From Gallionella capsiferriformans ES-2 (GTDB lineage: Bacteria; Pseudomonadota; Gammaproteobacteria; Burkholderiales; Gallionellaceae): a stretch of 64,000 nt of DNA. The notes under the pieces are model-generated. The model was not told where the DNA came from. It did no database searches and saw only the letters and a program-made list of their open reading frames with translations. Both the position numbers and the translations under genes were made by a program. This document shows, in pieces, positions 8,803 through 20,492 of the stretch (the first letter of the stretch is position 1; each line of letters opens with the position of its first letter). The stretch spans positions 1,426,001-1,490,000 of the forward strand of contig NC_014394.1 of the NCBI RefSeq assembly GCF_000145255.1, written 5' to 3'.

Positions 8803-10368
8803 ATGCGTATAGGCATTCCTGCGGAAACGCATGCAGGCGAGAAGCGCGTCGCGACAGTACCTGAGATCGTCGAGAAACTCATCAAGCAGGGTTTCAATGT
8901 CGCGGTCGAATCGGGTGCAGGTGACGGGGCGAATTTCAGCGATGAAGCTTACCGCACGGCGGGTGCTGAAATCGTGAATGATAAAGCTGCGCTGTGGGCA
9001 GAATCCGACATCGTATTCAAGGTAACGGTACCGACCAGTAGCGAAGTCAACCTGATGCGGGTAGGCATCACCCTGATCGGCTTTATCTGGCCTGCGCAAA
9101 ATCCCGAACTGATGCAGCAACTGGCCGCCAAAAAGGCGACGGTGCTGGCCATCGACGCACTGCCGCGCCAACTCTCCCGCGCACAAAAGATGGACGCGCT
9201 GACCTCCCAGGCTGGGGTTGCCGGTTACCGGGCTGTTATCGAGGCCGCTAATGTATTCGGGCGCTTCTTTAACGGCCAGATCACGGCGGCCGGCAAAGTG
9301 CCGCCTGCTAAAGTCTTTATCGCCGGTGCTGGCGTCGCAGGCTTAGCGGCTATCGGCACGGCGGCAGGTTTAGGCGCTGTGGTGCGCGCCAATGATACCC
9401 GTGCAGAAGTGGCCGATCAGGTCAAATCGCTGGGCGGTGAATTCGTTAAAGTCGAGTATGAAGAAGAGGGCGGTGGCGGCGGTGGTTACGCCAAGGTAAT
9501 GTCTGAAGGCTTCTTGCAGGCGCAACGCGAAATGTACGCCAAACAGGCGCGTGAAGTGGACATCATTATCACTACGGCCCTGATCCCGGGACGACCTGCG
9601 CCCATGCTGATCACCGCCGAGATGGTGAAGTCGATGCGCCCCGGCAGTGTCATCGTCGATATGGCGGCCGAGCGCGGTGGCAATTGTGAATTGACCGAAG
9701 CGGGAAAAGCCGTGGTGAAGCACGGCGTGACCATCGTAGGTTACACCGATCTTAACAGCCGTTTGGCACGCCAGTCCTCCACGCTGTATGCAACCAATCT
9801 GTTCCGTCTGACTGAGGAACTATGCAAGACTAAAGACGGCGTTATCAACGTCAACATGGAAGACGATGCCATTCGCGGCCTGACCGTCATCAAGGACGGC
9901 GAGATCACCTGGCCTGCACCCGCGATAAAAATGCCGCCACCTAAACCGGCCGTTGCTGCCAAACCTGCGCCTGCCGCGCACGGTAGTAGCGGTGCGCCGG
10001 CCTCGGCAGGAAAAACGGCTGCATTTTTTGCTGTCGCCGCATTGCTGTTTCTGCTCATCGGTGCTTACGCGCCTCCCGCATTCTTAGGCCACTTTACCGT
10101 ATTCGTGCTCGCCTGTTTCGTAGGTTACATGGTGGTGTGGAACGTCACGCCCGCCCTGCATACGCCGTTGATGAGCGTGACTAACGCAATTTCCAGCATC
10201 ATCGCAATCGGTGCGCTGGTGCAGGTTTCACCACCAATGATGTTGGATATGACTCGCCCGGATGACTGGATACGCGCGCTGGCGGTGGCGGGGATTGCAC
10301 TCACGGCGGTCAATATGTTCGGCGGCTTTGCCGTTACCCGGCGCATGCTGGCGATGTTCCGCAAATAA
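8803..10368 (+). CDS. pntA: NAD(P) transhydrogenase subunit alpha
   Basis: Membrane proton-translocating transhydrogenase subunit that, with PntB, uses the proton motive force to reduce NADP+ with NADH. 521 residues, close to the E. coli enzyme (510). The N-terminal NAD(H)-binding domain begins MRIGIPAETHAGEKRVATVPE and contains the Rossmann motif GAGVAGLAAIGTA; the C-terminus (about 425-515) has four hydrophobic segments after an Ala/Pro-rich linker, so the alpha1 and alpha2 parts are fused as in enterobacteria. An upstream ATG at 8725 is in frame, but I chose 8803 because GAGGAGA precedes it at good spacing and homology starts there. pntB follows after 9 bp. Confidence 0.96.
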   Translation: MRIGIPAETHAGEKRVATVPEIVEKLIKQGFNVAVESGAGDGANFSDEAYRTAGAEIVNDKAALWAESDIVFKVTVPTSSEVNLMRVGITLIGFIWPAQNPELMQQLAAKKATVLAIDALPRQLSRAQKMDALTSQAGVAGYRAVIEAANVFGRFFNGQITAAGKVPPAKVFIAGAGVAGLAAIGTAAGLGAVVRANDTRAEVADQVKSLGGEFVKVEYEEEGGGGGGYAKVMSEGFLQAQREMYAKQAREVDIIITTALIPGRPAPMLITAEMVKSMRPGSVIVDMAAERGGNCELTEAGKAVVKHGVTIVGYTDLNSRLARQSSTLYATNLFRLTEELCKTKDGVINVNMEDDAIRGLTVIKDGEITWPAPAIKMPPPKPAVAAKPAPAAHGSSGAPASAGKTAAFFAVAALLFLLIGAYAPPAFLGHFTVFVLACFVGYMVVWNVTPALHTPLMSVTNAISSIIAIGALVQVSPPMMLDMTRPDDWIRALAVAGIALTAVNMFGGFAVTRRMLAMFRK

Positions 10369-10377
10369 GGATAAATT

Positions 10378-11796
10378 ATGATGTCTGCAAGCTTGGCAAC
10401 CGTTTCATATATTGGTGCGATCATTCTCTTCATCTTGAGTTTGGGCGGCCTGTCCAATCCGGAGTCATCAAGGCGCGGTAATCTCTACGGCATGATAGGC
10501 ATGACCATCGCCGTGCTGGCTACCGTGTTTGGCCCGCGCGTCACCATGGCTGGCCTGCCATGGATTATCGGTGCAATGGTGGTGGGCGGGAGTATCGGCC
10601 TTTACGCTGCGCGCAAAGTCCAAATGACCCAGATGCCGGAACTCGTTGCATTGATGCACAGCATGGTCGGTCTTGCTGCCATGCTGGTGGGTTTTGCCAA
10701 TTACATCGATCCGATGGCGGCCTTAAATCTGTCCGGTGCTGAAAAGGCCATCCACGAAGTCGAAGTGTATCTGGGTATTTTGATCGGTGCGGTGACCCTT
10801 GCCGGTTCTCTGATTGCGTTTGGTAAACTGTCCGGCAAGATCGGCGGCAAGCCGCTGCTGCTGCCGGGCCGTCACTTCATGAATCTGGCGGGACTGCTGG
10901 TTGTGATCGCGTTTGGCTGGCAATTCATGCATAGCGATTCGATCAGTTCAGGCATGACCGCTTTGACCGTGATGACCGTCATCTCGCTGCTGTTCGGCAT
11001 TCACATGGTGATGGCCATCGGGGGCGCGGATATGCCGGTGGTGGTCTCTATGCTCAACAGTTACTCAGGCTGGGCGGCAGCGGCCACCGGCTTTATGTTG
11101 AACAACGACCTGCTGATCGTCGTGGGTGCCCTAGTGGGCTCGTCCGGTGCGATTCTGTCCTACATCATGTGTCGCGCGATGAACCGCAACTTCATCAGCG
11201 TGATCGCAGGGGGTTTCGGTGGCGGTAAACCTGTCAAAAAGGCGGAGGGGGATGCGCAACCTGCCGGCGAAGTGGTTTCCATCAGTGCAGTCGAGACGGC
11301 TGAATTACTCAAAGACGCCAAGAGTGTGATCATCGTGCCGGGATATGGCATGGCGGTGGCGCAGGCGCAGCATACGGTGAATGAGATTACCAAATTGCTG
11401 CGCGAAAAAGGCGTTAACGTGCGTTTCGGTATTCATCCCGTTGCCGGACGGATGCCGGGTCACATGAACGTGCTGCTGGCCGAGGCCCGTGTGCCTTACG
11501 ACATCGTGATGGAAATGGACGAGCTCAATGCAGACTTCCCCGATACGGATGTGGCGATGGTGATCGGTGCCAACGACATCGTCAATCCGGCAGCACAGGA
11601 CGATCCGACTAGTCCCATTGCCGGCATGCCGGTGCTGGAAGTCTGGCGTGCGAAGACCTCTATCGTGATGAAGCGCAGCATGGCGTCAGGCTATGCCGGC
11701 GTTGACAATCCTTTGTTCTACAAAGACAACAACCGCATGCTGTTTGGCGATGCAAAGAAAATGCTGGAAGAAGTACTCGCTGCTTTGAAAGCATAA
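10378..11796 (+). CDS. pntB: NAD(P) transhydrogenase subunit beta
   Basis: 472 residues. The N-terminal two thirds is a bundle of hydrophobic helices forming the proton channel (dII). The C-terminal ~180 residues are the NADP(H)-binding d[18 protein letters not shown], then [31 protein letters not shown] and [16 protein letters not shown], all diagnostic. A ribosome-binding site AAGGATAAA lies before the ATG. Together with pntA it supplies NADPH at the cytoplasmic membrane. A terminator follows 52 bp after the stop. Confidence 0.96.
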   Translation: MMSASLATVSYIGAIILFILSLGGLSNPESSRRGNLYGMIGMTIAVLATVFGPRVTMAGLPWIIGAMVVGGSIGLYAARKVQMTQMPELVALMHSMVGLAAMLVGFANYIDPMAALNLSGAEKAIHEVEVYLGILIGAVTLAGSLIAFGKLSGKIGGKPLLLPGRHFMNLAGLLVVIAFGWQFMHSDSISSGMTALTVMTVISLLFGIHMVMAIGGADMPVVVSMLNSYSGWAAAATGFMLNNDLLIVVGALVGSSGAILSYIMCRAMNRNFISVIAGGFGGGKPVKKAEGDAQPAGEVVSISAVETAELLKDAKSVIIVPGYGMAVAQAQHTVNEITKLLREKGVNVRFGIHPVAGRMPGHMNVLLAEARVPYDIVMEMDELNADFPDTDVAMVIGANDIVNPAAQDDPTSPIAGMPVLEVWRAKTSIVMKRSMASGYAGVDNPLFYKDNNRMLFGDAKKMLEEVLAALKA

Positions 11797-11848
11797 GACC
11801 TGTCGCAGTGCTGTGGTACAAGCAGTCTTACCACGTCTTACGCGCAAA

Positions 11849-11893
11849 AAAACAGCCGTATCCTTAATCCGGAGCGGCTGTTTTGATTTTTTG
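11849..11893 (+). terminator. Rho-independent terminator after pntAB
   Basis: Ten-base stem AAAACAGCCG with CGGCTGTTTT and an interrupted T tract (GATTTTTT). It closes the pntAB operon before pepN. Confidence 0.85.
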
Positions 11894-11938
11894 TGTCAGT
11901 TGTTCACGTTCCTAAAATTTTTCTGATATCGGTTAAAC

Positions 11939-14536
11939 ATGACTACATCTACTCCGAAAACAATCTATCTGGCCGACTACACGCCGCCCGCGTTTTTGAT
12001 CGACACGGTGGATGTCGATATCAATTTTCAGCCGGATTACGCCGAAGTTACCGCGCATCTGGCTGTGCGTCGCAATCCGGCCGTGGCCGCGGCATCGCTG
12101 GTACTCGACGGAGAGGAGCTGGAATTGCTGTCGGTCAGTATCGATGGCGTCGTGACCGATCGCTACACGCTGGGGGAAAATACCCTTGTATTGAGCCATG
12201 TGCCCGATGTGTTTCGTCTGAGCACTGTGGTGCGTATCCGCCCCGATCTCAATACGCGCCTGTCCGGCCTGTACCGTTCGGCGAACGGCTACTTTACCCA
12301 GTGCGAAGCCGAAGGGTTTCGCCGCATCAGCTGGTTTACCGATCGTCCTGACGTGATGTCCCGCTACAGCGTGACGCTGCATGCGGATCAGGCGTTGCTG
12401 CCTTGTCTGCTATCCAACGGCAATCCGGTCGCGAGCGGTGTCGAGGCTGCCGGGCGCCACTGGGCGAGCTGGCAGGATCCGCATCCCAAACCATGCTATT
12501 TGTTTGCTGTGGTCGCAGCTAAACTCGATGTATTGCGTGACAGCTACCGCACCACGTCGGGCCGTGAGGTGCAGTTAGGTATTTACGTTGAACCCGGCAG
12601 GCTCGATCAATGCGATCACGCGATGGCGGCACTGAAAAAATCGATGCATTGGGATGAACAGACCTATGGTCTGGAATGCGATCTGGATCACTATATGATC
12701 GTCGCGGTGGGCGACTTCAACATGGGGGCGATGGAAAACAAGGGCCTCAACATCTTCAATACCAAATATGTGCTGGCCCGCGCGGATATTGCCACTGATC
12801 TTGATTTTGAAAATATCGACCGCGTTGTCGCGCACGAGTATTTTCACAACTGGACCGGTAATCGCGTGACCTGTCGTGACTGGTTTCAACTCTCGCTGAA
12901 GGAAGGGTTGACGGTATTTCGCGATCAGGAATTCGGCGCCGATGTCCACAACCGGCAGGTTGCCCGCATACACGAAGTCAGGGGGCTGCGCGCCGGCCAG
13001 TTCCCTGAGGATGCAGGCCCGATGGCGCATCCGGTGCGCCCCGCGTCCTATATTGAAATCAATAACTTTTATACGGCGACCATCTATAACAAGGGCGCGG
13101 AAGTCGTGCGCATGATCCAGACGCTGATAGGTCGCGCGGCGTTCAGGCGCGGCATGGATCTGTATTTCGAACGTCACGACGGTCAGGCGGTGACCTGCGA
13201 TGAATTTGTCGCTGCGATGGCCGATGCCTCAGGCCATGATCTGACACAATTTATGCGCTGGTATCAGCAATCCGGCACGCCGCATGTCAAGGCATCAGGC
13301 GTTTACGATCCGGCAGCCCAGCGCTATGTGCTCACACTTGCCCAGTCAGCCGGTGTATGCGGCAATTTGCTGATTCCCGTGACGGTTGCGCTGATCGGCC
13401 CTGACGGGCTGCCCTTGCCGTTTGAGGGGTCCATAGACTCTCAGTGTGTGTTGTCGCTGTCTGAATCGTCGCAACAATTTACCTTTGAAAACATAGCAGT
13501 TCCTCCCATCCCGTCGCTGTTGCGCGACTTTTCAGCGCCTGTCGTGCTTGAGTTCGATTACAGCGATGAGGCGTTAGCGCACCTGTTAGCGCATGACACC
13601 GATCCTTTTAACCGATGGGAAGCGGGGCAGCGTCTGGCAGGGCGCCTGATACTTCAGGCAACAGAAGCGATCAGTGCAGGTCTTGAACCTGTCTGGCCTG
13701 AGCGTTTAGTCGCCATTGTATCGGGCATGCTCGCCTGTTCTGATGAAACGGCCGCTTTTGCCGCCGAGATCTTGTCTTTGCCGGGCGAGGCGACACTGGC
13801 CGAGCAACTGGAGGTGGTCGATCCGGATGCGCTGCACGCGGCACGCAACAGTCTGCGCCGCTATTTGGCCTGTCAACTGGAGGCGGAGTTTCGCGCCTGT
13901 TACGAAAGACTTGCGCCACTGGGGGCTTATGCGCCCGACTCAACCTCTGCCGGCCGTCGTGCACTGCGCACGGTCTGTTTAGGATACTTGTGTGAAATTG
14001 ATACGGTGTCATATCGCGCGGCCGCTTTGCAGCAGTTTGAACACGCGGATAACATGACCGATCAATTTGCCGCTTTAGCCGTGCTCGCGCAAGGATCGAG
14101 CGATGAATCTCGTCTTGCACTGGCGGAATTTTACCGGCGCTGGCACGATGAACCGCTGGTGGTCGACAAATGGCTGCAAGTGCAGGCCGCCAGCCGGTGT
14201 GCCGAGACGCTGGCGCGCGTTGAGGCGTTGACCCGTCATCCGGCCTTCGAGTTGCGCAATCCGAACAAGGTGTATGCGCTGCTGCGCGCTTTCGGCGGCA
14301 ATCACGTGCGTTTTCATGCCGCAGACGGCAGCGGTTACCGTTTCCTGGCCGCGCAAATCTGCGCACTTGATGCAATCAATCCGCAGGTTGCCTCGCGACT
14401 TGCACGCTGTTTCGACCGCTGGCGTAAATTTGACGCCGCGCGTCAGGCTCATGCCCGTGCAGCGCTTAACATGATCCATGATCATGCGGGCCTGTCCCGC
14501 GATGTATTAGAGATTGTGGCGCGCGCACTGGGCTAA
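11939..14536 (+). CDS. pepN: Aminopeptidase N (M1 zinc metallopeptidase)
   Basis: Cytosolic broad-specificity aminopeptidase of 865 residues (E. coli PepN is 870). Substrate-anchoring GAMENKGLNIFN is followed by the zinc motif HEYFHNW with ligands His299 and His303, catalytic Glu300, and the third ligand Glu322 in LKEGLTVF. The C-terminal helical region is full length. The ATG at 11939 gives a start equivalent to known PepN proteins (KTIYLADYTPPAF), though the ribosome-binding site is weak. It stands alone between the pntAB terminator and parE. Confidence 0.96.
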   Translation: MTTSTPKTIYLADYTPPAFLIDTVDVDINFQPDYAEVTAHLAVRRNPAVAAASLVLDGEELELLSVSIDGVVTDRYTLGENTLVLSHVPDVFRLSTVVRIRPDLNTRLSGLYRSANGYFTQCEAEGFRRISWFTDRPDVMSRYSVTLHADQALLPCLLSNGNPVASGVEAAGRHWASWQDPHPKPCYLFAVVAAKLDVLRDSYRTTSGREVQLGIYVEPGRLDQCDHAMAALKKSMHWDEQTYGLECDLDHYMIVAVGDFNMGAMENKGLNIFNTKYVLARADIATDLDFENIDRVVAHEYFHNWTGNRVTCRDWFQLSLKEGLTVFRDQEFGADVHNRQVARIHEVRGLRAGQFPEDAGPMAHPVRPASYIEINNFYTATIYNKGAEVVRMIQTLIGRAAFRRGMDLYFERHDGQAVTCDEFVAAMADASGHDLTQFMRWYQQSGTPHVKASGVYDPAAQRYVLTLAQSAGVCGNLLIPVTVALIGPDGLPLPFEGSIDSQCVLSLSESSQQFTFENIAVPPIPSLLRDFSAPVVLEFDYSDEALAHLLAHDTDPFNRWEAGQRLAGRLILQATEAISAGLEPVWPERLVAIVSGMLACSDETAAFAAEILSLPGEATLAEQLEVVDPDALHAARNSLRRYLACQLEAEFRACYERLAPLGAYAPDSTSAGRRALRTVCLGYLCEIDTVSYRAAALQQFEHADNMTDQFAALAVLAQGSSDESRLALAEFYRRWHDEPLVVDKWLQVQAASRCAETLARVEALTRHPAFELRNPNKVYALLRAFGGNHVRFHAADGSGYRFLAAQICALDAINPQVASRLARCFDRWRKFDAARQAHARAALNMIHDHAGLSRDVLEIVARALG

Positions 14537-14612
14537 GTGATGCGCGTAGCCGGCGCAATAGGCTATCATGTCAGGTTGATTGAGTAATCGGTTTGAAAAT
14601 GGAGAAGTGCGA

Positions 14613-16574
14613 GTGAGTACTACGTACGACGAGTCGTCATTCAAGGTATTGCGGGGGTTGGAGCCGGTGCGGCAGCGCCCCGGCATGTACACCACGCTGG
14701 ATAACCCGAATCACATCATCACCGAAGTGGTGGATAACGCATGCGATGAGGCGCTGGCAGGCTATAGCAAAAATATCAACGTGATCGCGCACAGTGATGG
14801 CTCGGTATCGGTGCAGGATGAGGGGCGCGGCATTCCGGTCGGCATCCACCCTGAAGAGGGGGTATCTGTCGTCGAAGTCGCGTTTACCGTGCTGCATTCA
14901 GGCGGTAAATTCGACAAGGAATCGGGGGGCGGTGCCTACCGCTTCGCAGGCGGTTTGCATGGCGTAGGGGTTGCGGTCACCAATGCGCTCTCAACGGCGG
15001 TTGAAGTCACGGTGTTTCGCGATGGTGGTGAGCATCGCCTGCGCTTTGAAAACGGTGTCGCCACATCGCCTCTGGCGCAAGTTGCCACCTGCGGCAAACG
15101 CAAATCGGGCACTACGGTGCGCGCCTGGCCGGATGTTAAATATTTTGACAGCCCTTTAGTCAATCTCGCCCAACTGGAACGCGCGCTGCGCGCCAAGGCG
15201 GTCTTGCTGCCGGGCGTCACGATCACGCTTACCATTGAAAAGACGCGCGAGAGCAAATCCTGGTCGTATCCTGACGGTTTGCGCGGCTATTTGATGGAGG
15301 CGCTAGCGGACGTGGAACTGGCCGCTCCCATTTTTACCGGCGAGCGCTATATCGCAAAGGGAGATGAGGCTTTTGTCGAAGGAGAGGGGGCTGCATGGGC
15401 TTTCGCCTGGGCCGAGGAAGGCACGATCACCCGTGAATCCTATGTCAATCTGATTCCGACCTGGTCGGGTGGAACGCATGACGCGGGGATGCGCGACGGC
15501 ATCTTTAACGCAGTCAAAAGTTTCATCGACCTGCACGGCATGTTGCCCAAGGGCGTTAAACTCGCCTCCGACGATGTATTCTGCCGCGTGAGTTTTATTC
15601 TATCCGCCAAACTGCTCGATCCCTCTTTTCAGGGGCAGACCAAGGAAAAACTGGTGTCGCGCAACGCGCTAAAACTGGTCTCTACCATGGTCAGCGACCC
15701 TTTGCTGCTGTGGCTGAACGAGCATACCGAGTACGGAAAAAAAATTGCAGAAATTTCCATCCGGCAGGCGCAAAGCCGGATGAAATCGACGCAGAAAATC
15801 GAAAAGAAAAAAGGCTCGTCGGTCGCGGTACTGCCCGGAAAACTGACGGATGCGGCCGAATACAATCCGGCGCGCAACGAACTGTTTCTGGTCGAGGGCG
15901 ATTCGGCGGGCGGTTCGGCCAAACAGGGGCGCAATAAGGAGTTTCAGGCGATTTTGCCGTTGCGCGGCAAGGTGCTCAATACCTTTGAAGTCGATCGCGA
16001 CCGGCTGTTCTCCAACGCCGAAGTACACGATATTGCGGTGGCGATCGGTGTCGATCCGCACAGCATGAACGACAACGCCGACCTGTCAGGACTACGCTAT
16101 CACAGCATTTACATCATGGCCGATGCGGACGTCGATGGCTCGCACATCGCGACCTTGCTGCTGACCTTGTTTTTCAGACACTTCCCGAAGCTGATTGCAG
16201 CCGGGCATATTTATCTGGCGCAACCGCCGTTATTCCGCATCGATGTGCCGGCTCAGGGTAAAAAGCCGCTGCGCAAACTGTACGCGCTCAATGCCGATGA
16301 GTTAACTTCGATTGAGGATAGGCTGAGCAAGGAAAAAGTCAGGGCAGGCTCATGGAGCATCTCGCGCTTCAAAGGACTGGGGGAGATGAATCCGCTGCAG
16401 CTGTGGGAGACTACCATGTGCCCGGATACGAGGCGGGCGCTATGCGTGCAACTGGATGCCGCATCCTTCGATTCGGCAGAGCAAACCATGACGATGCTGA
16501 TGGCAAAAAAGGAATCCGGTTCCAGACGTGAATGGCTGGAATATCACGGCAATGAGGTAACGGGCGATGTCTGA
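14613..16574 (+). CDS. parE: DNA topoisomerase IV subunit B
   Basis: ATPase subunit of topoisomerase IV, which decatenates daughter chromosomes. 653 residues with the GTG start at 14613, chosen because GGAG lies 8 bases upstream and the N-terminus [25 protein letters not shown] lines up with ParE; a TTG at 14580 would add 11 residues. Motifs: [13 protein letters not shown] (GHKL), [30 protein letters not shown] region [17 protein letters not shown] and [14 protein letters not shown]. Overlaps parC by 8 bp. Distinguished from GyrB by length and by linkage to parC. Confidence 0.95.
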   Translation: MSTTYDESSFKVLRGLEPVRQRPGMYTTLDNPNHIITEVVDNACDEALAGYSKNINVIAHSDGSVSVQDEGRGIPVGIHPEEGVSVVEVAFTVLHSGGKFDKESGGGAYRFAGGLHGVGVAVTNALSTAVEVTVFRDGGEHRLRFENGVATSPLAQVATCGKRKSGTTVRAWPDVKYFDSPLVNLAQLERALRAKAVLLPGVTITLTIEKTRESKSWSYPDGLRGYLMEALADVELAAPIFTGERYIAKGDEAFVEGEGAAWAFAWAEEGTITRESYVNLIPTWSGGTHDAGMRDGIFNAVKSFIDLHGMLPKGVKLASDDVFCRVSFILSAKLLDPSFQGQTKEKLVSRNALKLVSTMVSDPLLLWLNEHTEYGKKIAEISIRQAQSRMKSTQKIEKKKGSSVAVLPGKLTDAAEYNPARNELFLVEGDSAGGSAKQGRNKEFQAILPLRGKVLNTFEVDRDRLFSNAEVHDIAVAIGVDPHSMNDNADLSGLRYHSIYIMADADVDGSHIATLLLTLFFRHFPKLIAAGHIYLAQPPLFRIDVPAQGKKPLRKLYALNADELTSIEDRLSKEKVRAGSWSISRFKGLGEMNPLQLWETTMCPDTRRALCVQLDAASFDSAEQTMTMLMAKKESGSRREWLEYHGNEVTGDV

Positions 16575-18963
16575 GATTCAGGAAGAGTTATTTGATGCAG
16601 GGGTACCGGTTATGCCGGTAGAAACACTGCCGGTCGTTGCAGTCAAAGTGGCACGCGAGTTTTCTCCGCTGCCCGCACTGCCGGACGGCGATACGGTGCC
16701 ACTCGCGCAGTACGCCGAGCGCGCCTATCTGGAATATGCGGTCTCGGTCGTCAAGGGGCGGGCGCTACCAGATGTGTGCGACGGACAAAAACCGGTGCAG
16801 CGGCGCATCTTGTATGCGATGCGCGAAATGGGACTGACGCACAACAGCACCTTCGTCAAATCCGCCCGCGTGGTCGGCGAGGTGCTGGGTAAATTTCACC
16901 CGCACGGCGATTCGTCCGCCTATGATGCGATGGTGCGTTTGGCGCAAAACTTCTCCTTGCGCTATCCGCTGGTCGATGGGCAAGGCAATTTCGGTTCGCG
17001 GGACGGCGATAACTCGGCCGCCATGCGCTATACGGAAGCGCGTTTAACGCCGATCGCGGCGGTGCTGCTCTCCGAACTGGATATGGGTACGGTCGATTTG
17101 ATCCCCAATTACGACGGGCATTTTCAGGAGCCTGCCATGCTGCCGGCACGGCTGCCGATGGTGCTGCTCAACGGCGCATCAGGCATTGCCGTCGGCATGG
17201 CGACCGAAATTCCGTCGCATAATCTGCGCGAAATAGGCGGCGCTGCCGCCTTGTGCGTGCGCAATCCGGACTGCTCCGATGAAGAAATATTAAGCGGGAT
17301 TACAGGCCCTGACTTACCCAGTGGCGCGCAGATTATTTCTTCTCCTGCAGAAATTCGCGAGTGTTACCGTACCGGACGTGGTTCTTTGAAGATGCGCGCG
17401 CGCTGGAGTGTCGAAGAGCTGGCGCGCGGCCAGTGGCGTGTGGCGGTGTTCGAACTGCCGCACGGCGTTTCCTCCAAGAAAATCATGGAGGAAATTGAGG
17501 AACTAACCAATCCTAAATTCAGGCTGGGAAAAAAGACCCTGACCACGGAACAAATCCACAACAAACAGTTGATCCTGTCTGTGCTGGATAAAGTCGCCGA
17601 TGAATCGGACAAAGATCAGGCGGTGCGTCTGGTGTTTGAACCGAAATCAGGCCGCCAGTCGGTCGAGGAATTGATGGCGATTTTACTGGCGCACACCAGT
17701 TTAGAGTGCGGCCTGTCCATCAATATGGTGATGATCGGGATCGACGGCCGCCCCAAGCAAAAAGCCATCACCGACATCATTCGCGAATGGGCGCAATTCA
17801 GGCTTGCAACGGTGCATCGCCGCTGTACTTATCGATTGTCACAGATCAACGACCGCATCCATGTGCTCGAAGGGCGTATGACGGTGTTTCTCAATCTGGA
17901 CGAGGTCATTCGTATCATCCGCGAATCGGATGATCCTAAGGTGGCGCTGATTGCCCGCTTTGAGCTGTCCGACCGTCAGGCCGAAGACATTCTGGAAATT
18001 CGTCTGCGCCAGCTGGCCCGAATGGAAGGCATTAAGATCGAACGTGAGCTCAAAGGCTTGCAGGAGGAAGGCGCAGATCTGAACAAAATGCTCGCCTCAG
18101 AATCCCTGCTGCGCCGCCGTGTTGCCCGTGAAATCGATGAAGATATCAAGGCCTATGGCGATGACAGGCGCACACTGATTGAACAGGCCGAACGGGTGTC
18201 GCTCACCGCTACCGTGGTTGATGAACCTGTCACGGTGTTGATATCCCAAAAGTACTGGGGGCGCACTCGTATCGGTCATGGGCTGGATTTGTCGGCGGTG
18301 GCCTTCAAAGAAGGCGACAGTTTGCTCGCCGCATTCGAGTGCCGTAGCACCGATCAGTGCATCGTTATTTCAAGCAACGGCCGGGTGTGCAGCATACCCG
18401 TCTCTGTGCTGCCGGGCGGGCGCGGTGACGGGGTACCGCTGACCACGCTGGTTGAGTTAGCCGCCGGCGCTAAAATCGTCCGCGTGTTTTGCGGTGCGGC
18501 AGAACAAAACGTGCTGCTGGCGACCTCGGCCAGTTACGGCTTCGTCTGCCAATTATCCGATATGATCGGACGCAATAAGGCCGGCAAGCAATTCATCACC
18601 ATTGAGGGTGACGAGCTGATACTCCCGCCTGTGCTGTATACCCCGAGTGAGCAGGCGCAGGTGATTTCAGTGAGCCGTTCAGGCCGGCTGCTGTCTTTTG
18701 CTTTGCCTGAAATGAAACGGCTCAGCTCAGGCGGTCGCGGGCTGATTGTGATGGGACTTGAGGAGGGCGATGTGCTGGCCTCGCTGATGGTGGCGGAAAA
18801 GTCAAAAATTACGGTCATCTCGCAAACGGCTAGTGGTCGCGAACAGGCGATTCGTTTGTCGGAAGCGGAACTATTGACGCACTTCGGTAAACGCGCCCGT
18901 ATGGGCCGTATGCTGCCTGTGAAGGCAAAAACCTTTATTACGCAGGTTAAACTCAGCGATTGA
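16567..18963 (+). CDS. parC: DNA topoisomerase IV subunit A
   Basis: DNA-cleaving subunit, 798 residues, somewhat longer than E. coli ParC (752). The catalytic tyrosine is about Tyr155 in [12 protein letters not shown]. The quinolone-resistance region reads [20 protein letters not shown], with Ser and Asp at the positions of E. coli Ser80 and Glu84, a wild-type-like arrangement. The C-terminal part has the degenerate beta-propeller typical of ParC. Start overlaps parE (8 bp), so the two are co-translated. rmuC follows. Confidence 0.95.
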   Translation: MSEIQEELFDAGVPVMPVETLPVVAVKVAREFSPLPALPDGDTVPLAQYAERAYLEYAVSVVKGRALPDVCDGQKPVQRRILYAMREMGLTHNSTFVKSARVVGEVLGKFHPHGDSSAYDAMVRLAQNFSLRYPLVDGQGNFGSRDGDNSAAMRYTEARLTPIAAVLLSELDMGTVDLIPNYDGHFQEPAMLPARLPMVLLNGASGIAVGMATEIPSHNLREIGGAAALCVRNPDCSDEEILSGITGPDLPSGAQIISSPAEIRECYRTGRGSLKMRARWSVEELARGQWRVAVFELPHGVSSKKIMEEIEELTNPKFRLGKKTLTTEQIHNKQLILSVLDKVADESDKDQAVRLVFEPKSGRQSVEELMAILLAHTSLECGLSINMVMIGIDGRPKQKAITDIIREWAQFRLATVHRRCTYRLSQINDRIHVLEGRMTVFLNLDEVIRIIRESDDPKVALIARFELSDRQAEDILEIRLRQLARMEGIKIERELKGLQEEGADLNKMLASESLLRRRVAREIDEDIKAYGDDRRTLIEQAERVSLTATVVDEPVTVLISQKYWGRTRIGHGLDLSAVAFKEGDSLLAAFECRSTDQCIVISSNGRVCSIPVSVLPGGRGDGVPLTTLVELAAGAKIVRVFCGAAEQNVLLATSASYGFVCQLSDMIGRNKAGKQFITIEGDELILPPVLYTPSEQAQVISVSRSGRLLSFALPEMKRLSSGGRGLIVMGLEEGDVLASLMVAEKSKITVISQTASGREQAIRLSEAELLTHFGKRARMGRMLPVKAKTFITQVKLSD

Positions 18964-18995
18964 AGCAAGCGGTCGTATTTTTACCCAAGGACAGC

Positions 18996-20492
18996 ATGAA
19001 TTTTCAACCATATCTCTTAGTGGCGTTTTTAACCGGGCTCTTGATCGGGGTCGCTTTCATCTGGCTGCTGTTTCGCGAAAAACTTGCCGCAGTCAGGCAA
19101 AGCTGCAATGGCGAAACACAGCTTGAATTAGCAAGACTCAATGAACGCTTAAGTGCGGCGCACGAGGAGATGAGTCGGCTGAAATTGGCATCTGGCAGTG
19201 CTGATGTTCTCAATGAGAAACTTGAGCAGGAACTGGGCGATTTACGCGAAAAAACCGGTGCGTCAGACGCCACTGTCAGCAGTCAGCGGGATCAACTGAT
19301 CGCGTTGCAGCGCGAGAAGGATGAGCTGGCCGATTTACGCGACCAATTGACGGGTGCGCAGCAGCGTCTGAGCAATCAGGTGACTGAGCTTAACACCCAG
19401 CTCGTCGCCGAACGCGAGAAGGCAGGCGAGAATCTGGCGATCTTAAACAGCGCAAGGGAGGAGCTTGCCAATCAGTTCAAGTTGCTGGCCAATGAGATAC
19501 TCGAGGATAAAACTAAACGCTTTACCGAGCAGAACCAGACCAATCTGAACCAGTTGCTCGAACCGTTAAAGGTCAAGATCACCGAGTTTCAAGGGCAGGT
19601 GCAGCAGGTCTATGTTCAGGAGGGCAAGGACCGCTCGGCGCTGGCAGAGCAAGTCAAGCAACTGATGTCGCTCAATAACCAGTTATCCAAAGATGCGCAT
19701 AACCTGACGTCCGCGCTCAAGGGGCAGGCCAAGACGCAGGGGAACTGGGGGGAGTTGATCCTCGAAAAGGTACTGGAGGCCTCAGGCTTGCGCCGGGGTC
19801 ATGAATATGATGTGCAGGAGAGTCATACTCGCAGCGATGGCACGCGTGCGCAGCCGGATGTGGTTGTGCATTTGCCGGAAGACAAGCATCTGATTATCGA
19901 TGCGAAAGTATCGCTCAACGCGTATGAAGAATATGCCAATGCCGAGACCGAACTGCTGCGCGATGCGGCGATGAAGCGCCATCTGGATTCAGTTAAGACG
20001 CACATCAAAGAATTGTCCGAGAAAAATTACCAGCAACTATACGGCTTGAAATCGCTCGATTTTGTGCTGATGTTCATTCCGGTGGAACCGGCCTTCATGC
20101 TGGCCATCGCCAATGACAGCGAATTGTGGCATGAAGCGTGGCGGCGCAATGTGTTGCTGGTCAGTCCTAGCACCTTGTTGTTTGTCGTGCGTACCGTTGC
20201 GCATTTGTGGCGTCAGGAGCAGCAAAACCGCAACGCGCAGGAAATTGCCAGTCGGGGTGCTGAGCTGTACGACAAACTGGCGGGCTTTGTGGAGGATTTA
20301 GATGGCTTAGGTGCCAGACTGCAACAGGCACAGAAAGCCTATGACGGCGCCTACAGTAAATTTACCGGCGGGCGCGGCAATGTGATCCGTCAGGCACAGA
20401 TGCTAAAAGAACTTGGGGTCAAACCCACCAAACAATTGCCGCAGAAATTGCTTGATGCGGCACTCGATGAAGTTGAGGACAGGACATCATGA
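18996..20492 (+). CDS. rmuC: DNA recombination protein RmuC
   Basis: 498 residues. An N-terminal membrane helix (about 7-24, LLVAFLTGLLIGVAFIWLLF) is followed by a long coiled coil (about 30-170) and the conserved RmuC nuclease-like core: GNWGELILEKVLEASGLRRGHEYDVQ, then PDVVVHLPEDKHLIIDAKVSLNAYE and FIPVEPAFMLAI. RmuC limits inversion-type recombination in E. coli. I chose the ATG at 18996 with AAGGA upstream; a TTG at 18960 overlapping the parC stop is possible. It overlaps glk by 4 bp (ATGA), so parE-parC-rmuC-glk may be one transcription unit. Confidence 0.93.
   Translation: MNFQPYLLVAFLTGLLIGVAFIWLLFREKLAAVRQSCNGETQLELARLNERLSAAHEEMSRLKLASGSADVLNEKLEQELGDLREKTGASDATVSSQRDQLIALQREKDELADLRDQLTGAQQRLSNQVTELNTQLVAEREKAGENLAILNSAREELANQFKLLANEILEDKTKRFTEQNQTNLNQLLEPLKVKITEFQGQVQQVYVQEGKDRSALAEQVKQLMSLNNQLSKDAHNLTSALKGQAKTQGNWGELILEKVLEASGLRRGHEYDVQESHTRSDGTRAQPDVVVHLPEDKHLIIDAKVSLNAYEEYANAETELLRDAAMKRHLDSVKTHIKELSEKNYQQLYGLKSLDFVLMFIPVEPAFMLAIANDSELWHEAWRRNVLLVSPSTLLFVVRTVAHLWRQEQQNRNAQEIASRGAELYDKLAGFVEDLDGLGARLQQAQKAYDGAYSKFTGGRGNVIRQAQMLKELGVKPTKQLPQKLLDAALDEVEDRTS

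Noticed and set aside
8635-9186. Long minus-strand ORF opposite pntA and the mutL start
   Set aside because: Antisense to well-supported pntA; its composition follows from the opposite codon frame and it has no recognisable motifs.
12575-13177. 200-codon minus-strand ORF opposite pepN
   Set aside because: Shadow of the strongly conserved pepN frame.
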